DNA from: Bacteroides timonensis
GTDB taxonomy: Bacteria; Bacteroidota; Bacteroidia; Bacteroidales; Bacteroidaceae
DNA length: 64,000 nt
Assembly (NCBI RefSeq): GCF_000513195.1
Contig: NZ_CBVI010000057.1
Coordinates: forward strand, 1 to 64,000
Reading direction: 5' to 3'
Both the position numbers and the translations under genes were made by a program. Below, piece by piece: positions 52,176 through 64,000 of the stretch (positions are counted from its first letter, which is position 1; every line of letters begins with the position of its first letter). The notes under the pieces are model-generated. The model saw only the letters and a list, made by a program, of their open reading frames with translations. It was not told the DNA's origin and did no database searches.

Positions 52176-55103
52176 ATGAAGATTAGACTGAAAACATTAT
52201 CCTTATTATGCCTGGCGGTCACCTTGCCGCTTGCGGCGCAAGATGTAACCGTCAGCGGTCCTGACGGGAAACTGCAATTAACCGTGAACTGCCCCGAGGG
52301 AAGTGCGGCTACCTACTCCCTAACCTACAATGGTAAGCAAATGATGGAACCATCTCCCCTTGGGATGCAAACCAACGTGGGAGACTTTGCCAAAGCTTTG
52401 AAACTGACCGGACATAAGGAGAGGAAGATTGACACCGTATATACCCAATCGCGCATCAAAACTTCCCGCATACACTATGTGGCCAACGAACTGGTGTGCA
52501 ACTTTACCAACGCCAAAGGTCAGCCGATGGGCGTTACCTTCCGTGTGAGCAACAACGATGTAGCTTTCCGCTACACGCTGCCCCGGCAAGGCGAGACGGG
52601 AAGCGTAGTCATCAGCGATGAAGCCACCGGTTTCCGCTTTCCTGCGCAAACCACCACTTTCCTTACGCCGCAGAGCGACGCCATGATAGGGTGGAAGCGC
52701 ACAAAACCGAGTTATGAAGAAGAATATAAAGCCGATGCTCCAATGGATGCACGCTCCCGATACGGTCATGGATATACCTTTCCATGTCTCTTCCGCGTAG
52801 GCGATGACGGTTGGGTGCTGGTGAGCGAGACAGGTGTGGGCAGCCGCTATTGTGGTTCTCGCCTAGGCGATGTGTCCGAAGGGAATCTGTATAAGCTAGA
52901 GTTTCCTATGCCCGAAGAAAATAACGGCAACGGCACGGTGGCTCCTGCTTTCTCCCTGCCCGGTGCTACACCTTGGCGCACGATTACGGTGGGCGAGACA
53001 CTGAAGCCAATTGTAGAAACCACCGTCATCTGGGATGTAGTGGAGCCGCTTTACGAAGCTGGTTGCAATTATAAAATGGGTCGCGGCACATGGAGCTGGA
53101 TTCTGTGGCAAGACGGCAGCATCAACTACGATGACCAGGTGCGCTATGTAGACTTGGCAGCTGCTATGGGCTATGAATACGTATTGATAGACAACTGGTG
53201 GGATACGAACATCGGCCACAAGCGGATGGAACAGCTCATTGACTATGCCCAAGACAAAGGCGTAGACGTATTTCTGTGGTACAGCTCCAGCGGCTATTGG
53301 AACGACATCGAACAAGGCCCCACCAACCTGATGGATAGCCCCATTGCCCGCAAACGCGAGATGAAATGGCTTCATGAACAAGGTGTGAAAGGTATTAAAG
53401 TCGATTTCTTCGGCGGAGACAAACAGGAGACGATGCGCCTCTACGAAGCCATTCTGAGTGATGCCAATGATAACGAGCTGATGGTTATCTTTCACGGCTG
53501 TACAGTGCCTCGCGGATGGGAACGGATGTATCCCAATTACGTAGGTAGCGAAGCTGTGCTGGCTTCGGAGAATCTTGTCTTCAGCCAAAACTCCTGCAAT
53601 GACGAGGCATTCAGTGCTTCGCTGCACCCCTTTATTCGCAACACCGTGGGTAGCATGGAGTTTGGCGGCACCTTCCTCAACAAGCGCCTGAACCGAGGCA
53701 ACGACGGTGGCACCACCCGTAAGACGACAGACTGTTTCCAGTTGGCCACGGCTGTCCTGTTCCAGAACCCTATCCAGAACTATGCTTTGGCACCCAACAA
53801 CCTGACGGATGCCCCGCAAGTTTGCCTGGACTTTATGAAACAAGTACCTACTACGTGGGATGAAACGCGCTTTATTGATGGTTATCCCGGAAAATATGCA
53901 GTCGTTGCACGTCGTCATGGCAAGCAATGGTATGTAGCAGCCGTTAACGGTACAAAAGAAGCGTTGAAACTGAAACTCGAATTGCCTATGCTGGCAGGAC
54001 AGACTCTTTCATTCTATAATGATGATAAAGAAATGCAACCCCAACTGCAAACTCTGAAACTGAAAGCTGACGGCAAACTCCAACTGACCCTCCAACCGCA
54101 AGGTGGTGCCGTATTGGTTCAGGACTGGAAAACGAATGAAAAGGAAATGGGAGCTTATCTGTTTACCTATTTCAAAGACGATACACATAGTTTATATTTC
54201 GCAGTCAGCGATGACGGATATACATTTACGGATGTAAATAACGGTCAGCCCATTATTGCCGGTGATACGATTGCCGAACAGAAAGGTATCCGTGACCCGC
54301 ATATCTATCGTGCACCGGATGGTACTTTCTACATTGCCATGACCGACCTGCACATCTTTGCCCAACAGAAAGGTCTGCGCAACACCGAGTGGGAGCGTGA
54401 CGGAGCCAAATACGGCTGGGGCAACAACCGTGGTTTTGTCCTGATGAAATCAAAAGACCTTGTAAACTGGACACACCATGTGGTTCGTATTGACAAGACT
54501 TTCCCCGGATATGATGAGATCGGTTGTGCCTGGGCACCTGAACTGGTTTATGATGAACATGCAGGCAGAATAATGATCTACTTCACCATGCGTATGGGCA
54601 ATGCACGGAATATGTTGTACTATGCTTATGTAAACGAAGATTTCGACGGTCTGGAAACAGAACCCCGCCTATTGTTCCAATACCCTGATGCTACCAAATC
54701 AGCTATCGATGCCGATATCACGAAGGTAGGTGATAAGTATCACATGTTTTACGTTGCTCACGACGGAACACCGGGCATCAAACAAGCTGTATCGAAATAT
54801 ATCAACCGTGGATATACTTACCTGCCGGAATGGGTAGATCCGGAACCGAAAGCCTGCGAAGCTCCTAACATGTGGAAGCGTATTGGCGAAGACAAATGGG
54901 TGGTAATGTATGACATCTATGGTATCAATCCTCATAATTTCGGCTTCAGTGAAACTACTGACTTTGTGAACTTCAAAGATCTGGGACACTTCAACGAGGG
55001 GGTGATGAAGGCGACTAACTTCTCTTCACCGAAACATGGAGCAGTAATCCACATCACTAAGAAAGAGGCTGAGAAGCTGAGAAAGTACTGGAAAGCTAAA
55101 TGA
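52176..55103 (+). CDS. GH97-GH43 fusion enzyme
   Basis: 975 residues from the ATG at 52176. Signal peptide (LCLAVTLPLAA|QDV). The GH97 part (about 25-655) has an N-terminal beta-sandwich and a TIM barrel with GTWSWILWQDGSINYDDQ and GIKVDFFGG; D410 matches the Asp nucleophile of retaining GH97 alpha-galactosidases/beta-L-arabinopyranosidases rather than the inverting SusB type. The GH43 part (about 660-975) has GIRDPHIYR (D707) and PKACEAPNMWK. Removing arabinopyranose or alpha-galactose together with arabinofuranose caps would fit arabinogalactan side chains. It is 64 bases after the GH43-GH43 gene. Confidence 0.88.
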   Translation: MKIRLKTLSLLCLAVTLPLAAQDVTVSGPDGKLQLTVNCPEGSAATYSLTYNGKQMMEPSPLGMQTNVGDFAKALKLTGHKERKIDTVYTQSRIKTSRIHYVANELVCNFTNAKGQPMGVTFRVSNNDVAFRYTLPRQGETGSVVISDEATGFRFPAQTTTFLTPQSDAMIGWKRTKPSYEEEYKADAPMDARSRYGHGYTFPCLFRVGDDGWVLVSETGVGSRYCGSRLGDVSEGNLYKLEFPMPEENNGNGTVAPAFSLPGATPWRTITVGETLKPIVETTVIWDVVEPLYEAGCNYKMGRGTWSWILWQDGSINYDDQVRYVDLAAAMGYEYVLIDNWWDTNIGHKRMEQLIDYAQDKGVDVFLWYSSSGYWNDIEQGPTNLMDSPIARKREMKWLHEQGVKGIKVDFFGGDKQETMRLYEAILSDANDNELMVIFHGCTVPRGWERMYPNYVGSEAVLASENLVFSQNSCNDEAFSASLHPFIRNTVGSMEFGGTFLNKRLNRGNDGGTTRKTTDCFQLATAVLFQNPIQNYALAPNNLTDAPQVCLDFMKQVPTTWDETRFIDGYPGKYAVVARRHGKQWYVAAVNGTKEALKLKLELPMLAGQTLSFYNDDKEMQPQLQTLKLKADGKLQLTLQPQGGAVLVQDWKTNEKEMGAYLFTYFKDDTHSLYFAVSDDGYTFTDVNNGQPIIAGDTIAEQKGIRDPHIYRAPDGTFYIAMTDLHIFAQQKGLRNTEWERDGAKYGWGNNRGFVLMKSKDLVNWTHHVVRIDKTFPGYDEIGCAWAPELVYDEHAGRIMIYFTMRMGNARNMLYYAYVNEDFDGLETEPRLLFQYPDATKSAIDADITKVGDKYHMFYVAHDGTPGIKQAVSKYINRGYTYLPEWVDPEPKACEAPNMWKRIGEDKWVVMYDIYGINPHNFGFSETTDFVNFKDLGHFNEGVMKATNFSSPKHGAVIHITKKEAEKLRKYWKAK

Positions 55104-55237
55104 GAATTTATCGGTGTGATTTTTATTTTTCAGACGCAGGGAACCAACGGTCAGCGAAGCTAAACTTTGCCGGGGCGCTACGTCCCTAAATTATTATTTG
55201 TCGCTTCAAATTATAAACCCAATAAATCTTATATACC

Positions 55238-57763
55238 ATGAACAGATTGATTAGATTTTTAAGTGTATGTTTACTTCTGTCTTTTGTCTTCCCTGTGCAG
55301 GCAAAGGTGGAGGGCGTGACGAATGAACCGAATCAGGTGTACCTCTTTTCCTATTCGAACCGTGACGGACGCAGCGGCCTGAAGTTTGCCTGGAGTCCCG
55401 ACGGAGAGAAATGGTTTAGCGTGGCCGATGGATTTTCCTATGTGAATTCCGACTTCGGTCCGTGGGGACGGGCAAAGACTATGTTCAAGCCCCATTTGAT
55501 GCAAACTCGTGCCGATGGCAAATGGCATTGTATCTGGGAAGCTACGAATACCGGTAAGGCACTTGCCTATGTAACCTCTCCCGACTTGCAGAAGTGGGAA
55601 GCACAGAGCTATTTCTCTCCCGAAGAACGTAGCAAGTATGAACCCAAAGATGTGTACCCCACCACTCAGAAGAAGGTGTTGGTGAATGGTTCCGAAGAAG
55701 AAGGCTGGGTGCAGGAAGTTCCCTATACTGCCGTGCAGCAGATCACCCGCTATGCCGAACATAAGAAATATCGCCAGTCACTGAATGCCGAGCGTACCGA
55801 GCAAGACCCTGTACGTTTTGCCAACCTCAAGCCTGTAGAGGCTACTATTCAGGTGAATGCAGGTCAGGCGAAAGAGATCAGTAAGCATCTGATTGGTATT
55901 TTCTTTGAGGATATCAACTATGGAGCTGACGGTGGTTTGTATGCCGAACTGGTTCAGAACCGCGACTTTGAATACACTCCGACTGACCGTGGTAACGATC
56001 AGAACTGGAATAGTACTCACTCCTGGAGTGTTCAGGGCAGTGATGCTACATTGAGCATTGCAACGGAAAATCCTATTCATCCTAATAACTCCCATTATGC
56101 CGTTTTCGACGTGAATGCAGCTGAACAAACTGCATTGGTGAATGCCGGTTTCGATGGCATAGCCCTGAAGAAAGGCGAGAAATATGACTTCTCACTCTTT
56201 GGTAAAGTACTTGAGGGTAAAGGAGGAAAGGTACTTGTGAACTTGGTTGATAAAGATGGAACAATTATAGCACAAACTGCTGTAAACGTAACATCTAAAG
56301 ATTGGAAACAACGGAAAGCAGTCCTGACAGCCACAAGCGATGCGGCGACTGCATCTTTGTCCATTGTTCCCCAAGCTGTCAGCAAATATGCGCTGGATAT
56401 GATCTCCCTCTTTCCGCAAAAGACCTTCAAAGGCCGTAAAAACGGACTTCGTGCCGATCTGGCACAAACGCTTGCCGACCTGCATCCCCGTTTCGTACGT
56501 TTCCCCGGTGGTTGTGTGGCTCATGGCGATGGAATAGATAATATTTATGATTGGAAAGGCTCTATCGGTCCGTTGGAAGCCCGCAAGCCGCTCCGCAATC
56601 TTTGGGGATACCATCAGACACGCGGTTTGGGATATCACGAATACTTCTTGTTCTGTGAAGATATGGGTGCGGAACCCGTACCTGTGCTTGCAGCCGGTGT
56701 ACCTTGTCAGAACTCTGGTACCTGTGCTCACCATTCCAAGGATGAACTGACTTGCATGGGACAGCAGGGTGGCGTGCCGATGGAAGAAATGGATCAATAC
56801 ATCCAAGATGTTCTCGACCTAATAGAATATGCCAACGGAGATGCCCGCAAGACCGTGTGGGGTAAGAAGCGCGCGGAAGCCGGACATCCGAAACCATTCA
56901 ATCTGAAGTTCATAGGTATCGGTAATGAGGACATGATTACACCTGTCTTCGTGGAACGCTTTAAGATGATATTCGATGCAGTAAAAGCAAAACATCCTGA
57001 AGTTACTGTGATTGGTACTACCGGTCCGTTCTACGAAGGTACGGATTATGAAGTAGGTTGGGACCTTGCTACCGAACTGGGTGTACCGATGGTAGATGAG
57101 CACTACTATGTAGAACCGGGTTGGATGATTCACAACCAGGAATATTACGATCATTACGACCGTAGCAAAGCGAAAGTTTACTTGGGCGAATACGCCGCCC
57201 ACTTGCCGGGACGCCCCAATAATGTAGAAACTGCACTTGCCGAAGCTCTCTATCTGACGGCCGTAGAACGTAACGGTGACGTGGTAGAAATGACTTCCTA
57301 TGCTCCGTTGTTGGCTAAAGATGGTCATACACAATGGAATCCGGACTTGATTTATTTCAATAATACGGAAGTGAGACCCACGGTAGGCTACTATACTCAA
57401 CAGATGTATGGTCAGAACGCCGGTACCGAATACCTGTCTTCTACGGTAAAACTGAATAATGGCTGGGATGCCGTGAAGAAACGTGTCGGAGTATCAGTCG
57501 TGAAAGACGTTAATACCGGAGATTATATCGTGAAGTTAGTGAATATGCTTCCGGTGGAAGTTTCTTCCCAGGTGAAGTTGGACGGAGCTACTTTGGTAAA
57601 TCCTTCGGCTACAAAAACGATATTGACAGGTGATCCGAAAGACAGAGGAGCTAAACCCGCTTCTTCTGATTTCAAGGTAGAAGGAAATGACTTTTCTTAC
57701 TCAATGCCTGCTTATTCGTTTACAGTGATACGTATCCATCAGAATATTGAAAAGAAAAAATAA
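55238..57763 (+). CDS. GH51 alpha-L-arabinofuranosidase with N-terminal propeller remnant
   Basis: 841 residues. Signal peptide (LSVCLLLSFVFPVQA|KVE). Residues about 30-190 are a partial GH43-like propeller (QVYLFSYSNRDGRSGLKFAWSPDGEKWF, FKPHLMQTRADGKWHCIWEA), too short for a full five blades. Next come a CBM4-like sandwich with the GH51 catalytic barrel (about 205-840): IFFEDINYGADGGLYAEL, FVRFPGGCVAHGD, acid/base E564 in GIGNEDM and nucleophile E651 in YLGEYAAH. It removes arabinofuranose. The gene has a 134-base gap upstream but no clear promoter, and the next GH51 gene starts 9 bases after it. Confidence 0.9.
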   Translation: MNRLIRFLSVCLLLSFVFPVQAKVEGVTNEPNQVYLFSYSNRDGRSGLKFAWSPDGEKWFSVADGFSYVNSDFGPWGRAKTMFKPHLMQTRADGKWHCIWEATNTGKALAYVTSPDLQKWEAQSYFSPEERSKYEPKDVYPTTQKKVLVNGSEEEGWVQEVPYTAVQQITRYAEHKKYRQSLNAERTEQDPVRFANLKPVEATIQVNAGQAKEISKHLIGIFFEDINYGADGGLYAELVQNRDFEYTPTDRGNDQNWNSTHSWSVQGSDATLSIATENPIHPNNSHYAVFDVNAAEQTALVNAGFDGIALKKGEKYDFSLFGKVLEGKGGKVLVNLVDKDGTIIAQTAVNVTSKDWKQRKAVLTATSDAATASLSIVPQAVSKYALDMISLFPQKTFKGRKNGLRADLAQTLADLHPRFVRFPGGCVAHGDGIDNIYDWKGSIGPLEARKPLRNLWGYHQTRGLGYHEYFLFCEDMGAEPVPVLAAGVPCQNSGTCAHHSKDELTCMGQQGGVPMEEMDQYIQDVLDLIEYANGDARKTVWGKKRAEAGHPKPFNLKFIGIGNEDMITPVFVERFKMIFDAVKAKHPEVTVIGTTGPFYEGTDYEVGWDLATELGVPMVDEHYYVEPGWMIHNQEYYDHYDRSKAKVYLGEYAAHLPGRPNNVETALAEALYLTAVERNGDVVEMTSYAPLLAKDGHTQWNPDLIYFNNTEVRPTVGYYTQQMYGQNAGTEYLSSTVKLNNGWDAVKKRVGVSVVKDVNTGDYIVKLVNMLPVEVSSQVKLDGATLVNPSATKTILTGDPKDRGAKPASSDFKVEGNDFSYSMPAYSFTVIRIHQNIEKKK

Positions 57764-57772
57764 GATATAATA

Positions 57773-59704
57773 ATGAGAAAGTTAACTGCCCTTTTTGCTT
57801 TGTCTCTTGCTTTGAGCATGCAGGCGCAGCAACATGTGATGACCGTCGACGTTTCCAAACCGACGGCAAAGATACAACCTGAAATGTATGGTATCTTTTT
57901 CGAAGATATCAACTTCGGTGCCGATGGCGGTCTGTATGCCGAACTGGTAAAGAACCGTTCGTTTGAATTCCCACAACCTTTCGTGGGTTGGGTACCTTTC
58001 GGTAATGTAACCATTCAGGATGCAAATCCTTGTTTTGACCGCAATCCTCACTATGTACGCATAGTGAACGACGGCCGCCTGCTGCGTGCCGGACTGGATA
58101 ATGAAGGTTATCGCGGTATCGGTGTGAAGCAAGGCGAAGAATACCGTTTCTCCGTTTATGCCCGCACGCCGGATGCGAAGCCGATGAAGCTCTCCATTGA
58201 GCTCGTCAACTCCAATGCACAGAATCTGTTGAAGAAAGAAATCGAAGTCAGCGGCAATAACTGGCAAAAGCTGACGGCGGTGCTGAAATCTCCTTTCACA
58301 GACGCTCATGCCCGCCTGCGTATCGTCCTCGAAACACAGGGTACGGTAGATATGGATCATATCTCCCTGTTCCCTGTCGATACTTGGAAAGGACGTGAGA
58401 ACGGTCTGCGTGCCGACCTCGCGCAAGCCCTTTATGACCTTAACCCAGGCGTATTCCGTTTCCCCGGTGGTTGTATCATCGAGGGTAACAGCCTTGAAAC
58501 CCGTTACCAGTGGAAGAATTCCGTAGGCCCTGTTGAAAACCGCCCTCTGAATGAAAACCGCTGGAACTACACCTTCAAACATAAGGCCTTCCCTGACTAT
58601 TTCCAGACTTTGGGACTTGGTTACTTCGAATACTTCCTGTTGAGCGAAGACCTCGGTGCAGAACCTCTTCCGGTAATCAGTTGCGGGCTCTCCTGCCAGT
58701 ACGAAAGCAACGAAGTGGTTCCGATGGATGAACTCGATCCGTACATACAGGATGCACTCGACCTGATTGAATTTGCCAACGGCCCTGTTACTTCCAAGTG
58801 GGGAAAGGTGCGTGCCGATATGGGACATCCCGAACCCTTCAATCTGAAGATGATCGGTATCGGTAATGAACAGTGGGACAAGGTTTATGTAGAACGTTTG
58901 GAAGCTTTCACAAAAGCTATCCGTGCGAAATACCCTAATGTGAAGGTTGTAGGTAGTTCCGGCCCGAGTGCCGGCGGTGATAAGTTCGATTATCTCTGGC
59001 CCGAAATGAAGCGTATCGGTGTAGACCTGGTGGACGAACATTATTACATGAATCCTGATTGGTTCTTTGGCAATGCGTCACGCTATGACAATTACGACCG
59101 TAAAGGTCCGAAGGTTTTCGCCGGAGAATATGCTTCACACGATCATTCCACGAAGAAGGATAACAATTTCCTCGCCGCCCTTTCCGAAGCTGCCTTTATG
59201 ACGGGGTTGGAACGGAATGCGGATGTCGTTCATCTGGCTACTTATGCGCCGTTGTTTGCTCATGTGGATGCCTGGCAGTGGAATCCGGACCTGATCTGGT
59301 TCGATAACCTGCGCATGATGCGCACACCGAACTATTACGTTCAGCAAATGTACGGCATGAATGCCGGTACCGATGTGCTCAGCCTGAAGATGGATGGCAA
59401 AGCAGTAGCAGGGCAGGACAGTCTCTATGCAACAGCTGCACTGAATGCACCTACCGGAGAAATCATCCTGAAACTGGTGAATGCAAGCAGTCGGCCTGCC
59501 GATGTTCAGATCGATTTCAATGGTTTGAAGAAACGTCAGTTGGTTGCCGGTTCCTGCACTTACTTACAGAACGACAATTGGCGCACAGTAAATACGCTGG
59601 ATCAGGAAGCAATTGTTCCCCGTGTACGTCCGGTGCAGGTAGAAGGGCAATCTCTGAAACTGAAACTTGAACCACGTTCGTTTGGAGTGTACCGGATACA
59701 GTAG
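57773..59704 (+). CDS. GH51 alpha-L-arabinofuranosidase
   Basis: 643 residues. Signal peptide (LFALSLALSMQA|QQH). The CBM4-like domain and GH51 barrel have the same landmarks as the gene upstream but no propeller segment: IFFEDINFGADGGLYAELVKNRSFEF, FRFPGGCIIEGNS, acid/base E366 in GIGNEQW and nucleophile E452 in FAGEYASHD, ending FGVYRIQ. Retaining enzyme, periplasmic. Tandem duplication with the 841-residue paralogue suggests two arabinose linkages or two positions are handled separately. Confidence 0.92.
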   Translation: MRKLTALFALSLALSMQAQQHVMTVDVSKPTAKIQPEMYGIFFEDINFGADGGLYAELVKNRSFEFPQPFVGWVPFGNVTIQDANPCFDRNPHYVRIVNDGRLLRAGLDNEGYRGIGVKQGEEYRFSVYARTPDAKPMKLSIELVNSNAQNLLKKEIEVSGNNWQKLTAVLKSPFTDAHARLRIVLETQGTVDMDHISLFPVDTWKGRENGLRADLAQALYDLNPGVFRFPGGCIIEGNSLETRYQWKNSVGPVENRPLNENRWNYTFKHKAFPDYFQTLGLGYFEYFLLSEDLGAEPLPVISCGLSCQYESNEVVPMDELDPYIQDALDLIEFANGPVTSKWGKVRADMGHPEPFNLKMIGIGNEQWDKVYVERLEAFTKAIRAKYPNVKVVGSSGPSAGGDKFDYLWPEMKRIGVDLVDEHYYMNPDWFFGNASRYDNYDRKGPKVFAGEYASHDHSTKKDNNFLAALSEAAFMTGLERNADVVHLATYAPLFAHVDAWQWNPDLIWFDNLRMMRTPNYYVQQMYGMNAGTDVLSLKMDGKAVAGQDSLYATAALNAPTGEIILKLVNASSRPADVQIDFNGLKKRQLVAGSCTYLQNDNWRTVNTLDQEAIVPRVRPVQVEGQSLKLKLEPRSFGVYRIQ

Positions 59705-62926
<3,222 letters not shown>

Positions 62927-62932
62927 GTAAAT

Positions 62933-63095
62933 CTATCTCAATTCTCCTCCTCCTGGGAGGAGGAGTACCCGAAGGGGGAGGTGGTAGGTGAGATAATAAA
63001 ATACCTATTTAGCATGAGTCAAAGGTATTTTGTCTTTCCTACCACCCCACCCTAAAGGGTACCCCTCCTCCCAGAAGGAGGGGAATTGAGATACT
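62933..63095. repeat. Palindromic repeat (element C)
   Basis: A 163-base palindrome in the gap between the GH2 and final GH43 genes. CTATCTCAATTCTCCTCC...GAGGAGTACCCGAAGGGGG...GGTGGTAGGT pairs with CCTACCACCCCACCC...GGGTACCCCTCCTCC...GGGAATTGAGAT. It closely matches the interior of element B, including AATAAAATACCTAT in the loop side, but has no ATGCGAATCAG arms. It would form a large hairpin in a GH2-GH43 transcript. Confidence 0.8.
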
Positions 63096-63122
63096 CTTTA
63101 TTATACTCATTATTATTATAGC

Positions 63123-64000
63123 ATGAAGAAAAGAGAACTATTACTCCTTTTATTCTCCTTGTGTTCTGTCCTTGTATCTGCGCAGCAGAAGGTCCCAAAC
63201 CGCTTCCGTACCAACATCCCTCTTGATTCCATCCACTTGAGTGACCCCTGCATACTGGCCGATAAGAAAACCTCCACTTATTACATGACCGGTACCGGCG
63301 GCCTCCTCTGGAAAAGCAAAGACCTTGCCCATTGGGAAGGCCCTTATCGTGTAGCAGAAACTGATCCTGACTCCTGGATGGGCCCTAAACCCGAAATTTG
63401 GGCAGCCGAACTACACGAATACAACGGAAAATATTACTATTTCGCCACTTTTACGAACAACGCCATCAAGATTGATACCGTAAAAGGAAACGTCATCCCC
63501 CGTCGTGCCAGCCACATCTTGGTCAGTGATAAACCGGATGGCCCTTATAGGTCTATGAAAGACCCCACTTACCTGCCCGAGAATATGCCTACCCTTGATG
63601 GTACATTCTGGGTAGACAGTGACGGCAAGCCTTATATGGTCTATTGCCACGAATGGCTGCAAAACTGGAACGGTACGATGGAAAAGATCGAATTAAAGCC
63701 CGATTTAAGCGGTTCCATCGGCAAAGGAAAGATTCTTTTCCGCGCCAGTGACTCTCCTTGGAGCCGCGAGAAGATGGGAGACAAAGTATTGCCCAACCGT
63801 GTAACCGACGGACCATGGCTTTTCCGCACAGGTACAGGTCGGTTAGGTATGATATGGACAAGCTGGGTATTCCAGGACTATACACAAGGCGTTGCCTATT
63901 CCGAAAGCGGAACTCTGGATGGCCCCTGGATACAAGAGAAAGAACCGGTCACTCCGCCTAACTTCGGACATGGAATGTTGTTCCGTACTTTGGATGGTGA
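63123..64000 (+). CDS. GH43 family glycosidase (3' end outside the window)
   Basis: The ATG at 63123 opens a frame that stays open to the window end, giving about 292 residues. Signal peptide (LLLLLFSLCSVLVSA|QQK). The GH43 propeller begins with LSDPCILADKKTSTYYMTGTGG (D41 predicted base), then SKDLAHWEGPY, PEIWAAELHEYNGKYYYFATFT and TLDGTFWVDSDGKPYMVYCHEW. The subfamily cannot be settled; alpha-L-arabinofuranosidase or beta-galactosidase activity would both fit the PUL. It probably continues the GH2 operon, with element C in between. Confidence 0.85.
   Translation, partial: MKKRELLLLLFSLCSVLVSAQQKVPNRFRTNIPLDSIHLSDPCILADKKTSTYYMTGTGGLLWKSKDLAHWEGPYRVAETDPDSWMGPKPEIWAAELHEYNGKYYYFATFTNNAIKIDTVKGNVIPRRASHILVSDKPDGPYRSMKDPTYLPENMPTLDGTFWVDSDGKPYMVYCHEWLQNWNGTMEKIELKPDLSGSIGKGKILFRASDSPWSREKMGDKVLPNRVTDGPWLFRTGTGRLGMIWTSWVFQDYTQGVAYSESGTLDGPWIQEKEPVTPPNFGHGMLFRTLDG

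Noticed and set aside
55104..55237. Promoter for the first GH51 gene
   Set aside because: ATTATTTG near 55193 does not match TAnnTTTG properly and no -33 or repeat was found; read-through from the GH97-GH43 gene is simpler.
57782..59041. Long open frame (419 codons) antisense to the second GH51 gene
   Set aside because: It runs opposite a gene with intact catalytic motifs, and its translation lacks any recognisable domain or signal. Long antisense frames also occur opposite other CAZyme genes here (41187-42446, 52896-53927), so it is a codon-usage shadow.

Overview
The window is from a Bacteroidales genome, most likely a gut Bacteroides. Evidence: SusC/SusD pairs, a hybrid two-component system, Bacteroides-type -7 elements (TAnnTTTG) ahead of many genes, weak Shine-Dalgarno sequences, FecI/FecR signalling genes and many secreted CAZymes. 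The species cannot be fixed from the sequence alone. No rRNA, tRNA, CRISPR array, transposase or phage gene was seen.

Left part (1-10300): an AAA ATPase with a C-terminal PD-(D/E)XK motif behind duplicated TTTGCGCAAA hairpins; an array of 22-bp-phased repeats; queA plus a Nudix gene; a DUF2027/Smr protein whose leader holds a palindromic insertion flanked by 12-bp direct repeats; a DUF5723 protein; a LytS/LytTR-type two-component pair; and a small secreted protein.

Middle (10500-24700): on the minus strand an ECF sigma factor, a lipoprotein, FecR, an STN-domain TonB receptor and a DUF4249 lipoprotein form a Fec-type transenvelope signalling set. The lipoprotein and FecR genes share a promoter-like motif with fixed spacing, a candidate target of this sigma factor. 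Divergently, a SusC/SusD pair is followed by a secreted PHP-domain phosphoesterase and no glycosidase. hemW follows on the minus strand.

Right part (24793-64000, running off the end): one large polysaccharide utilization locus (PUL). It holds a DUF2264 protein, a 1403-residue hybrid two-component regulator, two SusC/SusD pairs, a discoidin-type surface binding protein, a GH16 lipoprotein, a GH43-GH16 fusion, a second DUF2264 protein, a BNR_4 propeller protein with a frameshifted signal peptide, GH105, GH43-GH43, GH97-GH43, two GH51, GH2 and a final GH43 cut by the window edge. The GH43 half of the GH43-GH16 fusion carries the Glu/Gln signature expected of exo-beta-1,3-galactanases. With GH16, GH105, BNR_4, DUF2264, GH97, GH51 and GH2 this suggests type II arabinogalactan (arabinogalactan protein) as substrate: GH16 cuts the beta-1,3-galactan backbone outside, SusC/D import, and periplasmic enzymes strip Rha, GlcA, Ara and Gal.

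The most unusual non-coding features are intergenic repeat arrays of unrelated sequence that share a strict 22-bp (or 11-bp) phase at four places, a modular family of palindromic elements (three copies), direct-repeat candidate operators at PUL and LytTR promoters, and an inverted repeat with facing -7 elements ahead of the GH2 gene.
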